Origin: Paraglaciecola arctica BSs20135
Lineage (GTDB): Bacteria; Pseudomonadota; Gammaproteobacteria; Enterobacterales; Alteromonadaceae
Reading direction: 5' to 3'
Assembly (NCBI RefSeq): GCF_000314995.1
Contig: NZ_BAEO01000058.1
Coordinates: 1-64,000 of the forward strand
Length of the DNA: 64,000 bases
Shown here: positions 57,724 through 64,000 of the stretch, one piece after another
How positions within the stretch are numbered: position 1 is the first letter of the stretch
Layout of the letters: the number at the start of each line of letters is the position of its first letter
Made by a program: the position numbers and the translations under genes
The notes under the pieces: model-generated
Databases searched by the model: none
What the model was told of the DNA's origin: nothing
Seen by the model: only the letters and a program-made list of their open reading frames with translations

Positions 57724-59544
57724 ATGTTGCAATACAAAGCGCCTGTTATGGACATGAAATTTCTTATTGAAGATGTCTTTAAATATTACGCTCATTATGA
57801 AAAATACCCTGAGTTTGCCGAAGCAACACCTGATTTAGTCGATGCGATATTACAAGAATGCGCAAAATTTTGTGAAAACGAACTATTACCTTTAAACCAA
57901 AGCGGTGACAAAGAAGGCTGTAAATTTGACAATGGTGTTGTCACTACTCCTAAAGGATTTAAAGAGGCCTATAACAAATATGTTGAAGGGGGATGGCAAA
58001 GTTTATCTCACCCACTTGAGCATGGCGGACAAGGTTTACCCCCTTCATTAGGCATAGCTAAACAAGAAATGATGGGCACTGCTAATTGGTCATGGGCCAT
58101 GTACCCTGGCTTAAGTCATGGTGCAATGAATACTATTCAAACTCATGGCACGACACAGCAAAAAGAATTATTCCTGCCCCCACTTACCGAAGGTACATGG
58201 ACCGGCACTATGTGTTTAACCGAGCCTCAATGTGGCACTGACTTAGGCCAAGTTAAAACCAAAGCCGTAGCAAATGATGACGGTACTTACGATATTGTAG
58301 GAACTAAAATATTTATTTCAGCAGGTGAGCATGACTTAACAGAAAATATTATTCATATCGTTTTAGCACGTCTTCCCGGCGCACCTGAAGGTACTCGTGG
58401 TATTTCATTATTCATTGTGCCAAAAATCCAAGTCGACCAACAAGGTAACTTAGGTGAAACCAATAATGTCACTTGCGGTGCAATTGAAGATAAGATGGGT
58501 ATTAAAGGCTCAGCTACTGCAGTACTAAATTTTGATAATGCTAAAGGTGTATTAATCGGCCCTGAAAACAAAGGCCTAGAATGTATGTTCACTTTTATGA
58601 ATGCGGCTCGTGTAGGCACCGCTTTACAAGGTGTTTGCGCCTCTGAGCTGGCCTATCAAAACTCATTATTATATGCCAAAGATCGTTTATCCATGCGGGC
58701 GTTATCTGGTAAAAAATTCCCTGATAAAGTGGCAGACCCCATAATAGTGCATCCTGATGTACGTAAAATGTTGATGACTCAAAAGGCCATCGCCGAAGGT
58801 GGTCGTGCCATGGTGTATTACACCGCCAAGATTGCTGATGAAATAGAAATGGCAAAAACAGATGAAGCACGTAAAGATGCAGATGATAGATTAGGTTTCA
58901 TCACTCCTATCCTTAAAGCATTTTTAACCGAACTAGGTTGTGAAAGTGCCAGTCAAGGTATGCAAATATTTGGTGGTCATGGTTATATCAAAGAATGGGG
59001 TATGGAACAGATTGTTCGTGACGTACGTATAGCGACCTTATATGAAGGCACAACAGGCATCCAAGCCTTAGATTTATTAGGCCGTAAAATATTACTCACT
59101 CGAGGCAAGTCTTTAAATAAATTCAGTAAAGAAATTTTAATTTTCTGCAAAGACAAAAGCATGATTTCTAGAAACCCTCATAAGCGCCAAATGAATAAGT
59201 TTATTTGGGCATTAAGCAAAAATGTGGCGAACTGGCAACAATACACCATGCGTTTGGCCTTAAAAGCCAAAAAGGATCGTGACTTCGTAGGGTCAGCCTC
59301 AGTAGATTATTTAATGTACTCAGGTTATATCGTGATGGCATATTTCTGGGCTCAGATGGCGCAATCCGCTTATGAAAAATTAGCCGGAGAAGTTGAAAAT
59401 CGTGACTTCTACCGAGCAAAAATCAAAACCGCTGAATTCTATTTTGAACGTTTATTACCCAGAACTAAGTCTTTAGCTAAAACCATGATGGCCGACCCAA
59501 AAACATTAATGCAACTGGACCAAGACTTGTTGTCTTTTTTATAG
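57724..59544 (+). CDS. Acyl-CoA dehydrogenase with C-terminal extension (DmdC-like)
   Basis: The 606-residue flavoenzyme has an N-terminal helical domain, the FAD motif MCLTEPQCGTDLGQ, FISAGEHDL, GIKGSATAVLNFDN, the catalytic Glu in TLYEGTTGIQALDLLGRK and a C-terminal extension of about 120 residues (Acyl-CoA_dh_C). The opening YKAPVMDMKFLIEDVF is characteristic of the DmdC group. It oxidises a fatty or methylmercaptopropionyl-CoA; which one cannot be told from sequence. Confidence 0.93.
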   Translation: MLQYKAPVMDMKFLIEDVFKYYAHYEKYPEFAEATPDLVDAILQECAKFCENELLPLNQSGDKEGCKFDNGVVTTPKGFKEAYNKYVEGGWQSLSHPLEHGGQGLPPSLGIAKQEMMGTANWSWAMYPGLSHGAMNTIQTHGTTQQKELFLPPLTEGTWTGTMCLTEPQCGTDLGQVKTKAVANDDGTYDIVGTKIFISAGEHDLTENIIHIVLARLPGAPEGTRGISLFIVPKIQVDQQGNLGETNNVTCGAIEDKMGIKGSATAVLNFDNAKGVLIGPENKGLECMFTFMNAARVGTALQGVCASELAYQNSLLYAKDRLSMRALSGKKFPDKVADPIIVHPDVRKMLMTQKAIAEGGRAMVYYTAKIADEIEMAKTDEARKDADDRLGFITPILKAFLTELGCESASQGMQIFGGHGYIKEWGMEQIVRDVRIATLYEGTTGIQALDLLGRKILLTRGKSLNKFSKEILIFCKDKSMISRNPHKRQMNKFIWALSKNVANWQQYTMRLALKAKKDRDFVGSASVDYLMYSGYIVMAYFWAQMAQSAYEKLAGEVENRDFYRAKIKTAEFYFERLLPRTKSLAKTMMADPKTLMQLDQDLLSFL

Positions 59545-59556
59545 ACTAGTGTGTGT

Positions 59557-59598
59557 TGGAGTACTGAATAGTTAGCATTCATCCTATTTAGTACTCCA
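59557..59598. terminator. Long hairpin after the acyl-CoA dehydrogenase gene
   Basis: Arms of 15 bp (TGGAGTACTGAATAG / CTATTTAGTACTCCA, one G-T pair) surround a 12-base loop. It lacks a clear T run, so termination is likely but not certain. A second hairpin CTGCCTC / GAGGCAG follows at 59619-59643, before the convergent DoxX gene. Confidence 0.65.
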
Positions 59599-59659
59599 CT
59601 CGAACTCATGTTGAAACGCTGCCTCTTTTAACTGACGAGGCAGTGAATTAATGTGTTTG

Positions 59660-60067
59660 TTATATCACTGATCCAGCCGACTTATTTATCTCTGAATAAC
59701 CAATAACGAAAAGTGAGGCAATTAACAAAACACTATACTCAATTCCATTTGAACCTGAACCGACAACAAACCATCCATGTTGTAAATGCACTAAAATTAA
59801 GCCCGAAAAATAAATTAAAATGAAGATTGTACAAACATAAGATAACTTTTTACCCGCCACCAAAAAAAGTGAACCTATAATTTCAAAAAGCGTGATACCC
59901 CAAGCTATCCCTAGGCCAAAAGGAAAGCCTTCACCAGTTAACCACCCACCAAAAGGCTCATAACCTCCAGTTAATAGTCGATGCCATCCGTGACTCGCAA
60001 TTATTATTCCGACAACACTTCTCAAAAATAGAAATGAGAATTTTTCTCTAGATTTAACTGCACTCAT
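59660..60067 (-). CDS. DoxX family membrane protein
   Basis: The 135-residue protein has four hydrophobic segments and the DoxX text SVVGIIIASHGWHRLL and FEIIGSLFLVAGKKL. It is a small integral membrane protein often tied to redox or sulfur stress. Function is not defined. Confidence 0.87.
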   Translation of the reverse strand: MSAVKSREKFSFLFLRSVVGIIIASHGWHRLLTGGYEPFGGWLTGEGFPFGLGIAWGITLFEIIGSLFLVAGKKLSYVCTIFILIYFSGLILVHLQHGWFVVGSGSNGIEYSVLLIASLFVIGYSEINKSAGSVI

Positions 60068-60190
60068 AATTAACTCCTAAAATCCAGGCTGGACTGCCCT
60101 AGCGCTAGAGGTTATCAAGCATATCTAAATGAACTGACCTTGCAAGGGTGTATATTTATAATTAGATGAACTCATTATGCATTTTTAATA

Positions 60191-60571
60191 TCACTCATTG
60201 AGCCAAGATATTGCGTCATTTTCATTGTCAAAATATTTAATGTCACCAGAAATAAACCAACTACCTATCTTCGCAGCTAACTCTTGCCATTTTTTATTTC
60301 CAAAAATCGCCACTTTTGAAAATTCATTACCGTGCTTTAAGCCTATTTTGAAATCATCCCACGCAGCTCTGACATCCCATCCTTGCAACTCTGTTCCATC
60401 AATAAGGGCTTTAACTTTTGGATCCTTTACTTCTGACAAAGCAGAATCAATTAACGGAGTAATAATTTTATAATCATCATGAGTTAATGTTCCTTGGGCC
60501 TTCAAAGTAAGAAAAAATTCACTACCTGTTCTTTCAATTCCGATAGATAAACCGTGTCGTTGGATTTTCAT
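60191..60571 (-). CDS. SpoIIAA-like (STAS) protein
   Basis: The 126-residue soluble protein of the SpoIIAA-like domain family has the text LTLKAQGTLTHDDYKIITPL, ALIDGTELQGWD and VAIFGNKKWQELAAKIG. It may bind lipids or regulate a partner. TAGGAGCAAA provides its ribosome binding site. Confidence 0.87.
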   Translation of the reverse strand: MKIQRHGLSIGIERTGSEFFLTLKAQGTLTHDDYKIITPLIDSALSEVKDPKVKALIDGTELQGWDVRAAWDDFKIGLKHGNEFSKVAIFGNKKWQELAAKIGSWFISGDIKYFDNENDAISWLNE

Positions 60572-60626
60572 ACTGTTTGCTCCTAATTAAAATATGTATC
60601 TTGATAAATCCCACTGCGCCGCAGTT

Positions 60627-61127
60627 TTATTCGCCAGCAGGTGGCTCCCATAATTCAATCTTATTGCCTTCAGGATCCATTACCCAACCGAACTTTCCAT
60701 ATTCGGATTCTTCTGTTTTTTCTAGAACATCACATCCTTCAGCACGAAGTGCTGCCATAAGTGCAGATAAGTCAGATACCCGATAGTTGACCATAAAGGG
60801 AGAGTCACTTGGTGCAAAATTACTTCCATCACCTATCATCCAAGCTGTAGTTCCAGGTGTGGGATCACCAGAACTATCTACCCAACGAAACGACGTACCA
60901 CCCCACGCCTGAACATCAATGCCAAGATGTTGCTTGTACCAACTCTGCAATTTTGCAGGTTCTTTGGCTTTGATAAAAATACCGCCAATTCCAGTTACTC
61001 TGCTCATAAGTTTTTCCTTGGTGTTAATATCTTGAAGATCGTTTAAATTTATAGTGTCAGTTTGTCCAAAAGCCAAGATCGAAATGATGTAAAGCGCAAT
61101 TGCACTAGTAATTGATTTGTAACCCAT
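60627..61127 (-). CDS. VOC (glyoxalase-like) protein with signal-like N-terminus
   Basis: The 166-residue frame has two possible starts. From 61127 (AAGGAGAG upstream) it has a signal-like segment (ALYIISILAFG) followed by the VOC domain. From 61007 (AAGGAAAA upstream) the domain MSRVTGIGGIFIKAK starts alone. The VOC domain carries DPEGNKIELWEPP and the usual beta-alpha-beta-beta-beta pattern, with a Glu metal ligand. It may be a dioxygenase or resistance-type protein; its substrate is unknown. Confidence 0.8.
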   Translation of the reverse strand: MGYKSITSAIALYIISILAFGQTDTINLNDLQDINTKEKLMSRVTGIGGIFIKAKEPAKLQSWYKQHLGIDVQAWGGTSFRWVDSSGDPTPGTTAWMIGDGSNFAPSDSPFMVNYRVSDLSALMAALRAEGCDVLEKTEESEYGKFGWVMDPEGNKIELWEPPAGE

Positions 61128-61564
61128 CTGAACTCTCCTTTCTCATTAAAATGTACTAAATAGAATGCCTAATGATCCAATTTTGGATAACTCGATATTT
61201 GCGCGTTCTTGAGATGTTTTTTGTTGAACGATGTTGCAAAACCTGTTTTTTAATACCTAGATTATCCGCTGCTGAGCTTAAGGGCTATTTATAGTCTCTT
61301 AAGAGTTATTTACTAAGACAACTACTTTATTTTCGAGTGTATTGGTAAATCATTTAAACAGATTTGACCGAGATCAATAAGCGTTGAACAAGCTAATTTA
61401 TAGTGACTGAAAACTCAACCATATCAAATCATCATAAAACTGTTTTTGGGAACATAGACACAGTGTTCCTCACGTAATTTACATGCCATCTCAAAAACTT
61501 GTTTGAAGCGTTTAAAAGGACTTAGCGCGATCATGCGTATAGATATAATTCAAAGGATAATTAG
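61128..61564. other. Intergenic region, divergent promoters
   Basis: The 437 bases between the VOC gene and oleate hydratase have no supported gene. AAAGGATAAT before 61565 is the hydratase ribosome binding site. Confidence 0.4.
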
Positions 61565-63157
61565 ATGAAAACAAAAAACAAACAAAACTATAAAGATTCA
61601 AAAATTTATCTCATTGGTAGTGGAATAGCAGGACTTGCCAGTGCCGTATATTTAGAAAAGGATGTGGGTGTACCCGGTGAAAACATCCATATTTTAGAAA
61701 AAGACTTAATAGCTGGCGGAGCCACTGACGGAGCTGGCGATAAAGATACAGGATTTGTAGTACGTGGTGGAAGAATGCATGAGATGCATTATGAATGTTA
61801 TTGGGAACTACTTTCTCATATTCCATCATTGGAAGACCCAAATATATCAGTGCGAGACGAGTCATATGAATTTAATCAACGATTTGTATCCAATGGTCAG
61901 GCCCGTCTATTAAAAGAAGGCAAGAAACTAGATGTTTCTTCTTATGGATTGTCTTTTAAACAACAGGCCGACTTTATCAAGCTAACCTACGTTTCCGAAA
62001 GCTCATTAGGTGATAAACGAATAGAAGATTGGTTTGAGCAAAGTTTTTTTGAAACCAAGTTTTGGTTTATCTGGAGCTCTATGTTTGCGTTCCAAAAATG
62101 GAGCAGTCTGGCTGAAATGCGACGATATATGAAACGCTTCATACATCTTGTGGATGGTTTACAGAGATTGGGTGGTGTGATGCGCACCAAATATAACCAA
62201 TATGACTCAGTTGTCAGACCGATGAAGAAATACCTTGAAGAAAAAGGTGTGAAGTTTGAAATGGGCAAAGAAGTTGTTGATATTGATTTCAATTTATCCG
62301 CTGACAAAATAACCGCAACTGTTATTCATCTTAAAAACAAAACTGAAATAGTACTCAGAGAAAATGATTTTGTGTTTTTCACCAATGGCTCAATTACAGA
62401 AAGCACCGATAATGGAAGTTGGGATACACCAGCTAAATTGAAGGGCGTAGAAGAATCCGGCGCTTGGACTTTATGGAAAAAAATAGCCAAAAAAGATCCG
62501 TCGTTTGGCAACCCCAATCCATTTTGTGACAATATTAATTTGCAAAAATGGTACTCATTTACGGCAACAATGAAAGACAGTACCTTTCTCGATTACATGG
62601 AAAACTTTTCAGGTAATGTAGATGGAACTGGCGGACTTGTCACTATGACCGATTCCAACTGGTTGATGTCAATTGTCATAGCAAGGCAGCCTCACTTCCC
62701 TAACCAACCAAACGACGTGAAGATCTTTTGGGGCTATGGACTCTACCCTGATAGAAAAGGCAATTACATCGACAAAACAATGGCCGAATGTAGCGGAGCT
62801 GAAATACTAGAGGAGCTTTATTATCATTTGAAAATCCAAAAATTGATGGCGCCAATTACCGAAGCAGGAAAAGTGAATTGTATTCCTGTGGCCATGCCAT
62901 TTATTGATAGTCTTTTTATGCCCAGAAATATGGGTGATAGACCCGATGTAATACCAAGTGGCTCAACAAACTTTGCGTTTTTAGGCCAGTTTGCTGAAGC
63001 ACCTAAAGACTGTGTTTTTACCGTTGAATATTCAGTCAGAACCGCCCAAATGGCAGTTTATGGTTTGTTTGATAGCGGCAAGAAGGTGCATCCAATGTAT
63101 GAATCAACCCACAACCCTAAGTACCTACTAGCAGCACTTAAAGCCATTAGCCGATGA
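61565..63157 (+). CDS. Oleate hydratase
   Basis: The 530-residue FAD protein has the dinucleotide motif LIGSGIAGLASAVYLEKD, followed by GGATDGAGDKDTGF, and the family motif RGGRMHEMHYECYWEL. It adds water to the cis-9 double bond of unsaturated fatty acids to give 10-hydroxy products, probably to detoxify them. At residues 71-72 the usual Glu-Met after RGGR is Met-His, as recalled for the Rhodococcus-type subgroup. It is monocistronic; the next gene is katG after a long hairpin. Confidence 0.92.
   Translation: MKTKNKQNYKDSKIYLIGSGIAGLASAVYLEKDVGVPGENIHILEKDLIAGGATDGAGDKDTGFVVRGGRMHEMHYECYWELLSHIPSLEDPNISVRDESYEFNQRFVSNGQARLLKEGKKLDVSSYGLSFKQQADFIKLTYVSESSLGDKRIEDWFEQSFFETKFWFIWSSMFAFQKWSSLAEMRRYMKRFIHLVDGLQRLGGVMRTKYNQYDSVVRPMKKYLEEKGVKFEMGKEVVDIDFNLSADKITATVIHLKNKTEIVLRENDFVFFTNGSITESTDNGSWDTPAKLKGVEESGAWTLWKKIAKKDPSFGNPNPFCDNINLQKWYSFTATMKDSTFLDYMENFSGNVDGTGGLVTMTDSNWLMSIVIARQPHFPNQPNDVKIFWGYGLYPDRKGNYIDKTMAECSGAEILEELYYHLKIQKLMAPITEAGKVNCIPVAMPFIDSLFMPRNMGDRPDVIPSGSTNFAFLGQFAEAPKDCVFTVEYSVRTAQMAVYGLFDSGKKVHPMYESTHNPKYLLAALKAISR

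Positions 63158-64000
<843 letters not shown>

Overview
The window is AT-rich DNA from a gammaproteobacterium, most likely a marine member of the Alteromonadales (Glaciecola/Paraglaciecola-like; this is inferred from gene content, not from a search). The evidence is the full trp operon with a fused trpC-trpF gene, the divergent rnm-yciO-scpA-scpB-rluB block, the folX-yfcH and tesA/ybbA/ybbP pairs, a TonB-dependent receptor, exported metal-dependent hydrolases and a PEP-CTERM protein. No rRNA, tRNA, CRISPR array or intact insertion sequence was seen. Both window ends cut a gene: a PhyH-family dioxygenase on the left and katG on the right.

Layout. 1-10 kb: a partial PhyH oxygenase, a lipoprotein with a repeated VNGN motif, a TPR-GGDEF diguanylate cyclase, a chemotaxis receptor, and a TetR-controlled EmrAB-type efflux operon with a clear palindromic operator. 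10-16 kb: a lone candidate papain-like (Cys-His-Asp) enzyme, an aromatic amino acid permease with an OsmC-like protein, a PEP-CTERM protein, an exported ankyrin protein and a small exported protein. 16-20.7 kb: an accessory cassette with a YhfG/Fic toxin-antitoxin pair and a three-part operon (Trypco1 domain, trypsin-like protease, STAND-like NTPase), bordered by structured palindromic repeats. 20.7-32.7 kb: conserved core with chromosome segregation (scpAB), rluB, yciO and rnm, then trpL-attenuator-trpEGD(CF)BA, yciI and arfB.

32.8-37.2 kb: three small exported proteins, a PhoP/PhoQ-like two-component system preceded by a PepSY-like gene, and a LiaF-like protein. 37.4-45.6 kb: two divergent transcription units that together look like a carnitine catabolic cluster (TonB receptor, BCCT transporter, esterase, thioesterase; GlxA/AraC regulator, BKACE cleavage enzyme, carnitine 3-dehydrogenase). 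45.9-57.4 kb: housekeeping and envelope genes (gloA, AI-2E family protein, folX, yfcH, ybbP, ybbA, tesA, an amidohydrolase pair, dusC, a DUF1289 protein). 57.7-64 kb: a DmdC-like acyl-CoA dehydrogenase, DoxX, a SpoIIAA-like protein, a VOC protein, oleate hydratase and katG.

The most notable feature is the protease/NTPase locus at 17178-20173. The NTPase frame has no usable start codon upstream of its P-loop. It is joined to the end of the protease gene at a run of nine A residues, so a +1 (or -2) shift there would give one protein of about 898 residues. It could be a slippage-regulated or phase-variable conflict (anti-phage) system, or a homopolymer sequencing error in a normally fused gene.
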